Shown here one piece after another: positions 1 to 10,600 of a stretch of DNA of 48,569 bases. The DNA is from DAOUAM01 sp034433305 (lineage in GTDB: Bacteria; Chloroflexota; Dehalococcoidia; Lucifugimonadales; DAOUAM01): positions 1-48,569 of the forward strand of contig DAOUAM010000057.1 of the NCBI GenBank assembly GCA_034433305.1. The letters are read 5' to 3'. The translations under genes and the position numbers were made by a program. Positions within the stretch are counted from its first letter, which is position 1; every line of letters begins with the position of its first letter. Below the pieces are notes generated by a model. That model did no database searches. It was not told the DNA's origin and was given only the letters and a program-made list of their open reading frames with translations.

Positions 1-767
1 GGGGCCTGCCAGTCCTGCGTGTGCAGGCTCTCAAGTTCTCGGTACAGCCTGTGGGCCAGCTCCTCCGCTACTATGCCCTTTTGGGCTGCATATTCCACGG
101 TGCGCTTGAGCACCACGTAAGCCGCCAGTGATGGCACCACCATGAAGACCAGCCCCCAGCTTGCCTGGACAGCAAGCAGCGCGGCGAGAAGGCCGAGGCT
201 CAGCAGCATCCCTTCCACCACCGCTTCCAGCACGTAGGAGTCGGCCCAGAATAGCCAGAACCTGTTGCCCTTTCGCAGAGTGACCATTCCAACCACAGGC
301 AGGATGTTGTGCAGGTGCAACACCAGGCCCGCAAGTCCCGCCGCGATCATGTGCCCCTGAGTGAGGGCCAGGCTGGCACCCTCTGGTTTCAGGCTGAAGA
401 AGACGATACCTCCCAGCCCTCCGGCTGTGGCCGCCATGCTGACGTTGAAGAGGACAGCCCGCGCAGGCCGTTTGAGCATGAGCTGGAACATAAGTGTCCC
501 TGCGGCGCCAATGAGCGCTGCCTCGGTGGGGTGGGCCAGCAGCACGGCCATGTACAGCGGCACGGTGAACAGCGATGCCTCGGCCTGCCTGGACAGCAGG
601 ATGGAGAAGCGGCCCGCCAGGGCGATGAGCAGGGTGATGAGCACCAGCAGCCATGGGGATGGGCTAGCAGGCCCCATGGGCCATACCAGCGCCGCCGTGA
701 TACTTAGAGTCACCGCTGCCACCGCCAGGGCGAGGATATACAGCCGGGTGCGGAGTTCAATGGTCAT
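1..767 (-). CDS. Partial multi-pass membrane protein, probably the sensor half of a signalling protein
   Basis: The frame is open from an ATG at 765-767 to the left edge, so the gene is cut by the window. AAAGGTGAC just upstream of the ATG is a reasonable ribosome binding site. The visible ~255 residues start MTIELRTRLYILALAVAAV and hold about six to eight hydrophobic stretches separated by short loops, ending in an amphipathic, charged helix (EELAHRLYRELESLHTQDW). This layout, a membrane block followed by a signalling-helix-like linker, resembles the N-terminus of membrane sensors that carry HD-GYP, GGDEF or kinase domains, but the catalytic part lies outside the window. It may be the last gene of the minus-strand group that begins near 2620. 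Function is unassigned. Confidence 0.7.
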   Translation of the reverse strand, partial: MTIELRTRLYILALAVAAVTLSITAALVWPMGPASPSPWLLVLITLLIALAGRFSILLSRQAEASLFTVPLYMAVLLAHPTEAALIGAAGTLMFQLMLKRPARAVLFNVSMAATAGGLGGIVFFSLKPEGASLALTQGHMIAAGLAGLVLHLHNILPVVGMVTLRKGNRFWLFWADSYVLEAVVEGMLLSLGLLAALLAVQASWGLVFMVVPSLAAYVVLKRTVEYAAQKGIVAEELAHRLYRELESLHTQDWQA

Positions 768-821
768 GGCTATGTCACCTTTCGCCTTTCCTTTCAGGTG
801 ACCTGGGCTATCTTCCACTCT

Positions 822-1283
822 CTAGTCGTCAAGCTCCACTGTTGGACAGGTGAATGCCTGCCCGGCATAGCCCATGCAGGTAAGGGCGAGGTCCCCATTG
901 TCGTATACCTTCACCCGGACCGGGAAGCTGGCATCGGCTGGCACATACACGCGTTTTATCTTGATTTCGTCTTCCTCGTCCGTCGAAAGGATGGAGGTCG
1001 TCGTGCTGACCGGGACGGTCGCATCGCCACAGCCGAAGGTCTCTATTGACTCCGCCAGCAGTACAGCCTCGGCACGGACGGAGACCGAGATAGGCCCTGT
1101 GATATCGCACTCCCGGCCTGTGGGCCACTCCACCCAGATGTTCACAATGTGCCCATCCGCCAGAAGGACAGGGTCAATGCCGGTCCAGAGCAACCCTGCA
1201 TGGACCACGGGTACTGTGCTTAACAGTGCGAGCATCACGGAGATGCCGACCATCAGCCTGAGGTGCTTCCATCCCTTCTTCAT
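822..1283 (-). CDS. Small exported protein, member of a tandem W-x-G-I-D family (copy 4)
   Basis: A 153-residue protein with an N-terminal signal peptide (MKKGWKHLRLMVGISVMLAL, then a hydrophobic run to VVHA). The mature part begins GLLWTGIDPVLLADGH and continues with WVEWPTGREC, a cysteine shared with the two upstream paralogs, and ends with a second half containing FPVRVKVYDNGDLALTC. Four cysteines could form disulfides outside the cytoplasm. GAGGAG lies upstream of the ATG, and the start is 13 bases after the stop of the upstream paralog, so the genes look co-transcribed. It is closest to the neighbour at 1297-1770 (WTGIDPVLLA-GH, WVEWPTGREC, FPVRVKVY in both), which indicates recent duplication. 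I recognise no named family; the size and predicted beta content suggest a small secreted beta-sandwich. Confidence 0.75.
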   Translation of the reverse strand: MKKGWKHLRLMVGISVMLALLSTVPVVHAGLLWTGIDPVLLADGHIVNIWVEWPTGRECDITGPISVSVRAEAVLLAESIETFGCGDATVPVSTTTSILSTDEEDEIKIKRVYVPADASFPVRVKVYDNGDLALTCMGYAGQAFTCPTVELDD

Positions 1284-1296
1284 TTTGTGGCTCTCC

Positions 1297-1770
1297 TCAG
1301 TCCAGCGAGATTACCCTGTCACAGTCGAGAGAAGCCGTTAGCTGGTTGCTCCGGCTCTCGCAGACTGCCCCAAGCTCCCCATCCTTGTAGACCTTCACCC
1401 GCACAGGAAACACCTGGGTAGATGGAACGAACACGTGCTCAACCTTGAATTGGCTCGGTATCCCGATAGCCTTGACCATGGTGGCAGTGCTTATAATGTT
1501 GTCCTTCGTGGCGCAGTTGAAGGTCTCCATGGACTCTGCCAGCAAAGTGGCGCGAGCATGGACCTCTACAAGGATAGGCCCGTTTATGGAGCATTCCCTG
1601 CCAGTGGGCCATTCCACCCAGACGTTCAGGGTATGGCCATTGGCCAGAAGGACAGGGTCTATGCCTGTCCAGGACAGTCCCCCGTGGACTACTGGCGCCA
1701 CTGCCAGCAGCACCAGGACAGCTACAGACAGTCCCAGGGTTAGCTTGAGTCTGTTTCCAAGTTTCTTCAT
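1297..1770 (-). CDS. Small exported protein, member of a tandem W-x-G-I-D family (copy 3)
   Basis: A 157-residue protein with a clear signal peptide (MKKLGNRLKLTLGLSVAVLV, then a run ending VVHG). The mature sequence starts GLSWTGIDPVLLANGHTLNV, keeps WVEWPTGREC, and ends with FPVRVKVYKDGELGAVCE and a final cysteine. AGGGAG precedes the ATG. It sits between two paralogs on the same strand with a short gap to the downstream copy and a ~50 bp gap to the upstream one. The protein is most similar to the copy at 822-1283. No enzyme motif, repeat or membrane anchor is visible after the signal peptide. Function unknown. Confidence 0.75.
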   Translation of the reverse strand: MKKLGNRLKLTLGLSVAVLVLLAVAPVVHGGLSWTGIDPVLLANGHTLNVWVEWPTGRECSINGPILVEVHARATLLAESMETFNCATKDNIISTATMVKAIGIPSQFKVEHVFVPSTQVFPVRVKVYKDGELGAVCESRSNQLTASLDCDRVISLD

Positions 1771-1822
1771 ACTCAGTTGGACTCCCTGTCGTTGAGCCTA
1801 ACCTGTCCCTGTGCAGTGGTAG

Positions 1823-2386
1823 CTATTGATGTTTCCCTGGCCGGTCTTTTCCTTTGGCTGGGGCCTTGTTTCCTTGATAGACCTTGTCGCCAGACAGGTA
1901 CACCGGGTCGCACTGGACCGCGGCGTTGGACTTCCCACTGCAGACCAGTCTTTCCACGCCGTCCACTGAGATGGTGATGTCCACGGGCGTGCGCCTCTTG
2001 TCCGAGCCTACATAGGCGGAAACGTATATGGCGTCAGGCTTGCCGTCATGCTCGCCCAGGGTTGTGACGGTATATGCGCCGCACTTGGTATGGTCAGGGT
2101 TGGAGTGGTAAGAGCGGCCCGGCATGATTTCGCCGGTGGACTCGGACACGAAGAAGGCCTGGTCCAGGTCTGGCACCAGCACTGACACCCGGATAGCCTT
2201 GTCTATCTCGCACCAGGTCCCCGGTGGCACAGCGATCACAATATTGGCCTTGTGTCCATTGATCACCAGCTCCGGGTCTATGCCCCGCCACCTGCCACCA
2301 CCGTAGGCGATGGGCGCCGCCGCCAGCAGTAGCGCTATGGCCAATAGCCCGGCCCCCGTCCACTTCGGATTGTGTAATAGCCGCAT
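1823..2386 (-). CDS. Exported protein, diverged member of the W-x-G-I-D family (copy 2)
   Basis: I place the start at the ATG at 2384-2386 because GGAGGT lies 8 bases before it; an upstream ATG ten codons earlier has no such site. The 187-residue product starts MRLLHNPKWTGAGLLAIALL, a signal peptide ending near APIAYGG. The mature part opens GGRWRGIDPELVINGHKANI and has VPPGTWCEIDKAI in place of the EWPTGREC of the other copies, so it is homologous but more distant. A cysteine pair near the end (LVCSGKSNAAVQCDP) and a lysine-rich tail (GNKAPAKGKDRPGKHQ) distinguish it. No named family recognised. Confidence 0.7.
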   Translation of the reverse strand: MRLLHNPKWTGAGLLAIALLLAAAPIAYGGGRWRGIDPELVINGHKANIVIAVPPGTWCEIDKAIRVSVLVPDLDQAFFVSESTGEIMPGRSYHSNPDHTKCGAYTVTTLGEHDGKPDAIYVSAYVGSDKRRTPVDITISVDGVERLVCSGKSNAAVQCDPVYLSGDKVYQGNKAPAKGKDRPGKHQ

Positions 2387-2416
2387 GTAGGTCCACCTCC
2401 AGAAAGTGCTCAAGGG

Positions 2417-2620
2417 CTAGTCAAGTCCCGTCCAGGTCAGGCCCGTTGGCTCCAGAATGGAGTCAACAGGCCGGCCTTGAGAGCTATCGGCGGTGGTATC
2501 TTTTCCTCCGCTGGCCTCGGCTTTCCCTGTGCCGGCCGGCCCCAGGGCGAGGATGACCAGCACGGCCACCAGAGCGATTACCAGCACTGCCGGTACCCAT
2601 CTTCTGCCATTTCTCGACAC
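2417..2620 (-). CDS. Truncated paralog: membrane segment plus linker ending at the W-x-G-L-D motif (copy 1)
   Basis: The preferred start is the GTG at 2618-2620, preceded by AAGGAGG at 8 bases; the frame is open further upstream to 2722 but without a better start. The product is 67 residues: SRNGRRWVPAVLVIALVAVL is a membrane or signal segment, followed by a Gly/Ser/Asp linker and then GLTWTGLD directly before a TAG stop. In the three downstream paralogs the same WTGID motif opens a ~120-residue mature domain. Reading past the stop does not recover the rest of the domain. This is therefore either a decayed first copy that lost its domain by deletion, or a small membrane protein retaining only the motif. 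Confidence 0.5.
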   Translation of the reverse strand: MSRNGRRWVPAVLVIALVAVLVILALGPAGTGKAEASGGKDTTADSSQGRPVDSILEPTGLTWTGLD

Positions 2621-2946
2621 CGTTGCAGCCTCCTTTTTCAGTTGCCTGAATTTACAAAAGTGTGCAATTAGTGTGGATTTAATTGTGGCAGAGTTGGCGT
2701 GGCGAGTCTTTATGGTTGCCATGGAAACTGCATGGAGGGACTCTCATGTAGCATACATATAGGGTGGGCCATGGGTGTACAGCGCAAGGCCCCTGCTGCT
2801 GGTGAGGCGTCCTTGGTTGGGGGCTAGCCTGCACAGGTTTTCGGGTGTTGCCACTCACATCCTGGCAGGTGGCGGCACCGTGTGAGGTCTGCCCCATTGC
2901 CGGGCCAGGTGGTGGCCTGCATTGGGCAGGGCCGCTTCGTGCCCGG
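2621..2946. other. Intergenic region between the small exported family and the universal stress protein
   Basis: About 325 bases with no convincing gene. The part next to 2620 is more AT-rich than the surroundings and probably holds the promoter of the minus-strand family, but I cannot find a pair of -35/-10 boxes with good spacing. A TATATGTATG stretch (minus strand, around 2750) is the only -10-like sequence. No clear terminator hairpin for the universal stress gene was found. Confidence 0.4.
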
Positions 2947-4029
2947 CTACGAGGGCCGCTCTGTCTCGTGGAGGGGAATGACCAGGACCGGGTCGCCGGA
3001 GTGCCTGATCAGGTCCTCGGCGACGCTGCCCAGGAGCCAGCGTTTCAGGCCTGAGCGGCCGTGGCTGGCCAGAACTATCATGTTGGCCGGGGTAGCTACG
3101 GCGAACTCCACAAGGCTGTTCGCCGGCGCTCCCCTGAGAAGGTGCCACCGGACATCCAGTCCTCTGGAGGTAAGTGGATAGGCGATGTCTCCCAGGTACT
3201 GTATTGCCTGGGACTCCATCTCTTGCGTGGCTGCCACGTGCGTGGAGTCCGGGTAGGGCAAAGCGCCCCCTGGCTGCAAGGAGGTATCGCCGCTAGCCAG
3301 CACCCTTACCAGCACCACCTGCAGGGACAGGGCTTCAGCCAGGTACGCGGCATAGGGCAGCGCCCGCTCGGCGAATTCGGACCCGTCCAGCGGCACAATG
3401 ATACTGGAAAGGGCCAGGTCATTGCCTGCAGCGGCTGCGTCGTCCCGGGACCTGACCACCATGACCGGCATGGGCGACACCCTCAGGACATCACTGGCGA
3501 CGCTGCCAGAGATGGCCCGGCTGAAGAAGCCCCGGCCATGAGTGGACATGGCGATGAGGTCGCAGCCCCTCTGCTGGGCAGTCCTGACTATCTCTTCCGC
3601 CGGGTCCTGGCCCACTGCCGCCAGGGCCTCCACCTGCATGTCCTGCCGCCGGAAGGGAGCGACCATTTCCTCCAGGCGTCTCGTGGCCTGTAGCTGGGCG
3701 TTCTCGATGATCTGCATCCTGGTATCGCCGGTGACCTGGGGCGATGCGCCGGCATACTCCGGCGGCCTGGAGGAGACTTCGTCCGGCAGGGGCCGGACTG
3801 GCCCGGCACCGAAAGCCATGGTCCCTGGGAGATTGGCGATGGTCAGTCCTTCGTGGTGGGGGTGGACGTCCCGGGACGTTGCCTCCCGAGGGATGTCCAG
3901 TTCATCCGGGTCCAGCACATACAGCGCAGTGACAGGGATGCTCAGCCTCCTGATGATGGGCATGATGTAGGGCAAAATGCCCGCGGACACTTGTGACCCA
4001 TCCAGCGGGACCAGGACTCTCGTGAACAT
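2947..4029 (-). CDS. Tandem universal stress protein (two UspA domains)
   Basis: A 360-residue cytoplasmic protein with two UspA folds in tandem. Domain 1 (about residues 1-165) starts MFTRVLVPLDGSQVSAGILP and ends with STHGRGFFSRAISGSVASDV. Domain 2 (about 175-350) starts SSIIVPLDGSEFAERALPYA and ends with ASHGRSGLKRWLLGSVAEDL then DPVLVIP. The second carries the classic nucleotide-binding pattern (G-x2-G-x9-G-S); the first has a looser version, so ATP may bind mainly in domain 2. A long insert around residues 60-110 separates beta-strand 2 from the rest of domain 1. Such proteins bind ATP and help cells survive starvation or redox stress. It is transcribed alone on the minus strand. Confidence 0.92.
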   Translation of the reverse strand: MFTRVLVPLDGSQVSAGILPYIMPIIRRLSIPVTALYVLDPDELDIPREATSRDVHPHHEGLTIANLPGTMAFGAGPVRPLPDEVSSRPPEYAGASPQVTGDTRMQIIENAQLQATRRLEEMVAPFRRQDMQVEALAAVGQDPAEEIVRTAQQRGCDLIAMSTHGRGFFSRAISGSVASDVLRVSPMPVMVVRSRDDAAAAGNDLALSSIIVPLDGSEFAERALPYAAYLAEALSLQVVLVRVLASGDTSLQPGGALPYPDSTHVAATQEMESQAIQYLGDIAYPLTSRGLDVRWHLLRGAPANSLVEFAVATPANMIVLASHGRSGLKRWLLGSVAEDLIRHSGDPVLVIPLHETERPS

Positions 4030-4685
4030 TCCCGCACCTCCGGTGCGCCTTGGTGGCTAGCTGCGGGCCTTCCGCTCACGCCGGGCCAGGGCCGTGGCCT
4101 GCTCCCAGCTATATCCAGGTTACAGGGGCGCGGGCCGCCTGGCACCGCCCATAGGGACAATGTCCGTGGCAAGGACTGAGTAAGCGGTGAGGCCAACCCA
4201 AGGCCCGGGCGCCACGGCCTGCCCTCCCGGGCTGTCCCATTTCTGTCACTTCTCGGGGAACTGCTGTCACAGATTTTTCCTGGTGTGGCGACCGGGAATT
4301 CCCCTACCAATTCATACCCGGCTGGTAAAGTGTTCCAGGTGCGAAGCGCATGCGTGCGCCGGAGTGCTGGCGCGTGTTGTGTCTGGGGGGCGCGCTTAAC
4401 TTCCTTGACACACAAATTCACTTTTAGTAGCATGCGCTCCAACTGGAGGGCAGCCTTCAAGACTGGCCTGGCGCTCTGGGCAATCGCCGGCGTGAGTAAC
4501 GACGTGGGCCTGGTTAGCTTGCCCCGTCCGCCAGGCGGCCCGCTGGGACTGGTGTGGCGGGCCACTGCAGTTGCCGCTCGCTCTGCTCGCCAATTCCCCG
4601 CCGGGCTTCAATCCGCGTAGCCCGTATTCAAGCTGCAGGGCCTCAGTATCTCGGACATGCCATTACTTCAAGGTACAGGTGATAG
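4030..4685. other. Long intergenic region upstream of the giant surface-protein gene
   Basis: About 655 bases between divergently transcribed genes with no open frame that looks coding. It contains a palindrome GGGAATTCCC at 4294-4303, a direct repeat CTGTCAC at 4243-4249 and 4264-4270 (21 bases apart), and a promoter-like pair at 4405-4433 facing the giant gene. The remainder shows no RNA gene that I can recognise. Confidence 0.5.
4405..4433 (+). promoter_or_regulatory. Candidate sigma-70 promoter for the giant surface-protein gene
   Basis: A perfect -35 box TTGACA at 4405-4410 is followed after exactly 17 bases by TAGCAT at 4428-4433, matching four of six positions of TATAAT. The spacer is AT-rich in a GC-rich region. 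It would give a leader of about 245 bases before the GTG start at 4686. The -10 box is only fair. Confidence 0.35.
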
Positions 4686-7600
4686 GTGCTGGGAACGTGG
4701 CTCGCCCCTTCCAGAGTACTTGCGCTGGGGCGGGTGTTAGCATCCAGGTGGCGCTCCCCGACGGCTGCGCTGGCCGCACTGGCCTTGTTGGTGGCCGTTA
4801 CAGGTGCGCCAGCCAATGCCAGGTCTGATGCGCAGGCCTCGCTTGCCTCCTCCGCCACGGGCACACGCGAGGCCAGCGCAGGGCCTGGGCTACCCATGGG
4901 GCCTGTCTCCCGGCCATGGCGCCTGACAGATGGCACAAGGGGCGCCATTCCCCTGTTGCCCCGAGTCAACGCTGCCGCTCCGACCGTGGACATTGACCCG
5001 AGCGTGGACACGACCCTTGAAGAGGGCGACACCCTGGACCTCACCGCTACCTTCACCGACAGCGACGGGGGCGATACCCACACCTCCACCATTGACTGGG
5101 GCGATACCCAGCAGGACAGCATTGACCCCGCGACAAGCCCCATCACCAGGTCTCATAGCTATGCTGACAACGGGACCTATACGGTGGAGGTCTGCGTGAC
5201 GGACAGCACCAGCGCCCAGGGCTGCGACTCGGTGGACATCACCGTGAGCAACGTGGCGCCCACTATCAGCGTGACCGGCAACGCCTCGGTCAACGAGGGG
5301 ACGGCCTACAGCGTTACCCTGGGCAATGTGGTTGATCCGGGCCAGGACACCGTCACCGCCTACACCATCAACTGGGGCGACGGCAACTCGGACCAGTTCA
5401 CCGAGTCGCCCGATGGCGACACCCGGACACATACCTATGCTGACGGGCCTGCCAGTCCCACCATAACGGTATCGCTGACCGACGAGGATGGCACCGTTGC
5501 CGGCGGCACCGCTAGCGTGACAGTCAACAACGTTCCGCCGAGCATTACTTCGGTCACCAATGATGGCCCCATAGACGAGGGCGAGAGCGCCACCATTACC
5601 GTGGTCGCCACCGATCCCGCCGGCGTGAACGATACGCTGTCCTACGAGTTCGACTGCGACAACAACGGCACTTTCGAGGCGGGGCCTCAGCCGGAGAACA
5701 CTGCCGCCTGCACCTTCACGGCCAACGGCACGCAAGAGGTGGACGTCCGGGTGACCGATGGCGACGGCGGCTCGGCATCAGGCTCGACCCAGGTCAGTGT
5801 TAACGAAGTGCCCAGCGTCAACGCCGGCGCCGACGCCCAGGTGGCCGAAGGCAGCGCCTTCGACCTCAGCGCCACCTTTACCGACAGCGACGCAGGCGAC
5901 ACCCACACAGCCACCATTGACTGGGGCGATACCCAGCAGGACGACGTTGACCCGGCCATCAGCCCCATCACCAGCTCGCACACCTACGCGGACAGCGGGA
6001 CATACACCGTCGAGGTCTGCGTCACCGACAGCAACAACGCTCAGGACTGCGACAGCCTGACGCTGACGGTCAACAATGCAGCTCCCGTTGTGGACGCTGG
6101 CGCGGACGCACAGGCGGACGAGGGTGTCGCCTTCGACCTCAGCGCCAGCTTCAGCGACGCCGGCACAGGCGATTCCCATACGGCCACCATAGACTGGGAC
6201 GATGGCGGCGGCGCCGAGGCGGCCACCGTGGACGAGGTCAACGGCAGCGGCACGGCCTCCGGCTCGCACACCTACGCCGATGACGGCACTTTCACCGTCT
6301 CAGTCTGCGTCACCGACGACGATGGCGGCCAGGACTGCGACTCTCTTGATGTCACCGTGGCCAATGTGGCTCCCACTGGTGCCGCAGACTCCTACACCAT
6401 CAGCGAGGACGCTCTCCTCTCAGTGGACGCTGCCTCTGGCGTGCTGGACAACGACACTGACGTGGCTGCTGATACCCTCACCGTGACCGCCTTCGACGCC
6501 ACCAGCGACCAGGGCGCGGCGGTGACGGTGAACGCGGATGGCAGCTTCACCTACGACCCCAGGAGCGCCGCCGCGCTGCAATCGCTGAGCGCCGGGGCCT
6601 CGGTGGATGACACGTTCCAGTACACCGTCAGCGACGAGGATGGAGGCCAGGATGGGGCCACGGTCACCGTCACGGTGACCGGCGTCAACGACGCGCCTGT
6701 TGCCAGTGCCGACAGCTACACCATGGACCACGACCAGGTCCTGTCGGTGGATGCCGCCAGTGGCGTGCTGGCCAACGACACGGAGATAGACAGCGGCGAT
6801 AGCATAACGGCCAGCCTGGTCGCCGGCCCGTCCCACGACCGTTCGTTCTCCCTGGCGTCCAACGGCTCCTTTACTTACCTACCCGAACTGGCCTTCATTG
6901 GCAGCGACAGCTTCACCTACAGGGTCTTCGATGGCATAACCTTCTCCAATGTAGCTACGGTTTCCATCAAGGTGCAGGACACCGAGCAGTCCGGCCCGGC
7001 CTTCAGGGTCACCACCATGTCTGACAGCGATGACGGCCTGTGCGGTGACCTCCACTGCTCCCTGAGGGAGGCCATCCGGGCCGCCAACTCTGCCAGCGGC
7101 CCCAACACCATTGAGTTTGCCATACCTGGCGCCGGGCCGTTCAAGATTTCGCCCACCTCCGCCCTGCCAGATGTCACCGGCGAGGTAGTCATTGATGGCA
7201 CGACCCAGCCTGGCTACGCCGGCGCTCCTGTGGTAAGTCTGAACGGCCCCGGTGCCGGGGCCGGCGTCAGCGGCCTGCGGCTTACGGGGGGCAACTCCAC
7301 GGTCAGGGGGCTGGAGGTCCGTGGCTTCGGCGGCGCGGGCATAGTCCTGCAGGGCCAGGGCAGCAACCTGATTGAGCAGGACTCTCTTGTCCAGAACGGC
7401 AGCAGTGGCGTGCTGGTCTCTGGCTCCTCGGACAACACCATCCGCGACAACACCATATCCGAAAACATGGGCGCTGGCGTGGCTGTCCAGTCTGGCACCG
7501 GCAACTCCATCGTTTCTAACGCCATCTCCTCCAACAGAGGCCTCGGCATTGACCTGGGCGATGACGGCCAGTCGTCCAACGACGCGGGCGACGCCGACAC

Positions 7601-10600
7601 CGGCGCCAACAACCTCCAGAACTCCCCTGCCCTGACGGCCGCGCGCATAGACTCGGCTGGCCGCTTGCGCATCCCTTATAGCGTTGCCTCCGCTTCAGGC
7701 AACTCCCTTTACCCGCTGACGGTGGAGTTCTTCGTGGCCGGTGGCGGTCAGGGGCTTGCCAGCCTGGGCACCGATACCTACGAGGAAAGCTCCGCGCAGG
7801 GCATCAGGGTGGCGGACCTGGGGGACGCGGCGGGCCTGGGCGTGGCCCTGGGCACAGCCATAGTCGCCACTGCCACCGACGCCGCCGGCAACACCTCGGA
7901 ATTCTCTAGCGCCGTCGTCGTGCAGGACAGCACGGTGACGGTGGACTCGCCGGGAGACGGGCCGGATGTCGCGCCCGGCGATGGCCTGTGCGCCGATGCC
8001 CAGGGCCAGTGTACCCTGCGGGCGGCCATAGAAGAGGCCAACACTTCAGGCATCGTCACGGAGGTCAAGTTTGACCTGTCCGACCCGGCGGTCATCCAGG
8101 TGACTCTCGGCCCGCTGCCGGCCATCGCCAGCCCGCTGGCCATTGACGGCACGACGCAGCCCGGCTACGCGGGCACGCCGCTGGTGGGCCTGGACGGCAG
8201 CCAGGCCGGCGCCGGGGCCGATGGCCTCACCATCACAGCCGGCTCGACCACTATCAAGGGCCTGGCCATTTATGGCTTCAAGGGCAATGGCATTCTCATC
8301 CAGGGCGCCGGCGACAACCTCATCGAGGGCAACTTCATCGGCACGGACAGCCAGGGCACCTCGGCCATCGGCAACGGCGACCAGGTTGCCAGGGTCGGCG
8401 ATGGGATAAAGACCGTGGACTCGCCGGACAACACCATCAGGGGCAACGTGGTATCGGGCAACGCCGGCAATGGCATCAGCATCCAGGGCAACGCCGCCAC
8501 GGACAACAGGGTCGAGGGTAACTTCATCGGCACCGACCTGGATGACGGCGTGCCGGGCACCCGCTTCACCGGCCAGCGTCGCCTGGGCAACCTGCTCAAT
8601 GGCGTCCTCGTCCAGAGTGCCTCCGATAACGTCATCGGCGGCGACAGCGACTCCGAGCGCAACGTCATCTCTGCCAACCAGGGCAGCGGCGTAGCCATCC
8701 GGGGCGCCGACGCCAGCGATAACGTGGTCACGGGCAACTACATCGGGACCGATTCCACGGGCAGCTTCCGGCTGGGCAACATGTTGCACGGCGTGCTGAT
8801 TGACGCCGCCTCTGCCAACACCATCGGCGGCACGGACCCGGACGAAGGCAACGTGATTTCCGGCAACTGGCAGCAGGGCGTCCTCATTACCGGCGCCACG
8901 GCCTCGGGCAACCTGGTGCTGGGCAACACCATTGGCGCCGACGTGACCGGCGACGTGGACCTGGGCAACCGGGGCAGCGGCGTCCTGCTCCAGGGCAGCG
9001 CCTCCGGCAACAGCATCGGCGGCGAGGAGAGCGGCGCCGGCAACACCATTGCCTTCAATCGCGGCGACGGCGTCACGGTGCTGTCGGGCACTGGCAACGC
9101 CCTGCTCTCCAACGCCGTCTTTGGCAATGGCGGCGCGCCCATTAACATCAACGAGGGCTCGAGGGCCAACAGCGCGGAGCCTGCGCCTACCCTGCGTACC
9201 GTGCGGACGAACCAGGCGTCCAGGCAGGTGGTGGTGGAGTACCTGCTGGAAACGTCCCCCTCGGCGCCAGACCTGAACTACCCCCTGCGCGTCGAGTTCT
9301 TCAAGGTCGCGCCCGACGGCAGGGCCACGCTGCTGGGCAGCGATGACTACGACGTGCCCGGCGAAGTCAGGCTGGCCAACATCTCCGGCGTGGACGTGGA
9401 CACTGGCGACAGCATCACTGCCACGGCTACCGATTCCCTGGGCAACACCTCCGAGTTCTCGGCGTCGGTCAACGTGGGTGAGGTGTCCATCATAGTCGTC
9501 ACCTCCACCGCCGATCAGGGCACAGGCAGCCTGCGCGCCGCCATTGAGCAGGCCAACGCCCTCCCGGGCTCCGACGTCATAAACTTCAACATTCCCACCA
9601 CGGACAGCGGCTATGATGCCGGCACTGGCACCTATGTCATACGGCCCCTCTCGGCCCTGCCCACCATCACCGATCCCCTTAACATAGACGGCACCAGCCA
9701 GCCGGGCTATGAGGGCGTCCCGGTCATCGTGCTGGACGGCAGCCAGGCAGGCCCCGACGTGAACGGCCTGAGGGCCAACGCCGGCAGCAGCATCATCAGT
9801 GGCCTCGCCATAGTCCGCTTCCAGCGCGACGGTGTCCGGCTGGAGACGCGCGGTGGCAACGTGGTCCGGGGCAACTACATCGGCATTGACTCCAGTGGCG
9901 CGGACGCGGGCAACGGCGGCGATGGCATCCGCATAAGCCGCTCGCCCTCCAACACAATAGGCGGCGCCAGCGCCGGCCAGGGCAACGTCATTTCGGGCAA
10001 CTCCTCCAACGGCGTGACCATCTTTGGCATTGAGTCCGTCGGGAACGTCATCCAGGGCAACCTCATTGGCACGGACCCGACCGGCACCAGCGGCGTGGCG
10101 AACGGCGGCCATGGCGTCTTCATCCTGGACGGCGCCGCCAACAGCATCGGCGGGACCGCTTCGGGCGCGGCCAATACCATAGCCTTCAATGGCGGCTCTG
10201 GCGTGTCCATAGCCCGTGGCAGCGGTAACGCCGTCAGCTCCAACTCCATCTTTTCCAACGCCGGGCTGGGCATTGACCTGGCCGATGGCACAGCCGCCAA
10301 CGGTGGCCAGCCGGCGCCAGTGCTGGGCATGCCCCTGGTGGACGAAGCCCTGCGGCTTAAGCTACCCTACCATGTCCCGGAGGTGACGGACTGCTCCCGC
10401 TACCCCATGCAGGTGGAGATTTTCCAGGCCGACGCTGATGGCGAGGAGGGCCTGGCCCGGCTGGGCACCGCCACCCTGGACTGCCTCGACGATGATGTCA
10501 CTAACCGCAAGATTGTCTTCTCCAGGGGTTCCGATAACGCTACCGAGATCTACGTGATGGATGCCAAAGGCGGTAACCCGCAAAGGCTCACCAGCAACTC

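Noticed and set aside
4243..4270. CTGTCAC direct repeat 21 bases apart as a SARP binding site for the giant gene
   Set aside because: Two 7-mers in 650 bases can occur by chance, the spacing is not the usual 11 bases of SARP repeats, and no copy was found near the eCIS promoter region.
8046..10112. 688-codon open frame on the minus strand inside the giant gene, and a 929-codon one at 14007-16796
   Set aside because: They lie opposite a long gene with clear domains, and their translations are Val/Gly/Ala/Arg/His-rich with no motif. They are by-products of third-position GC bias.
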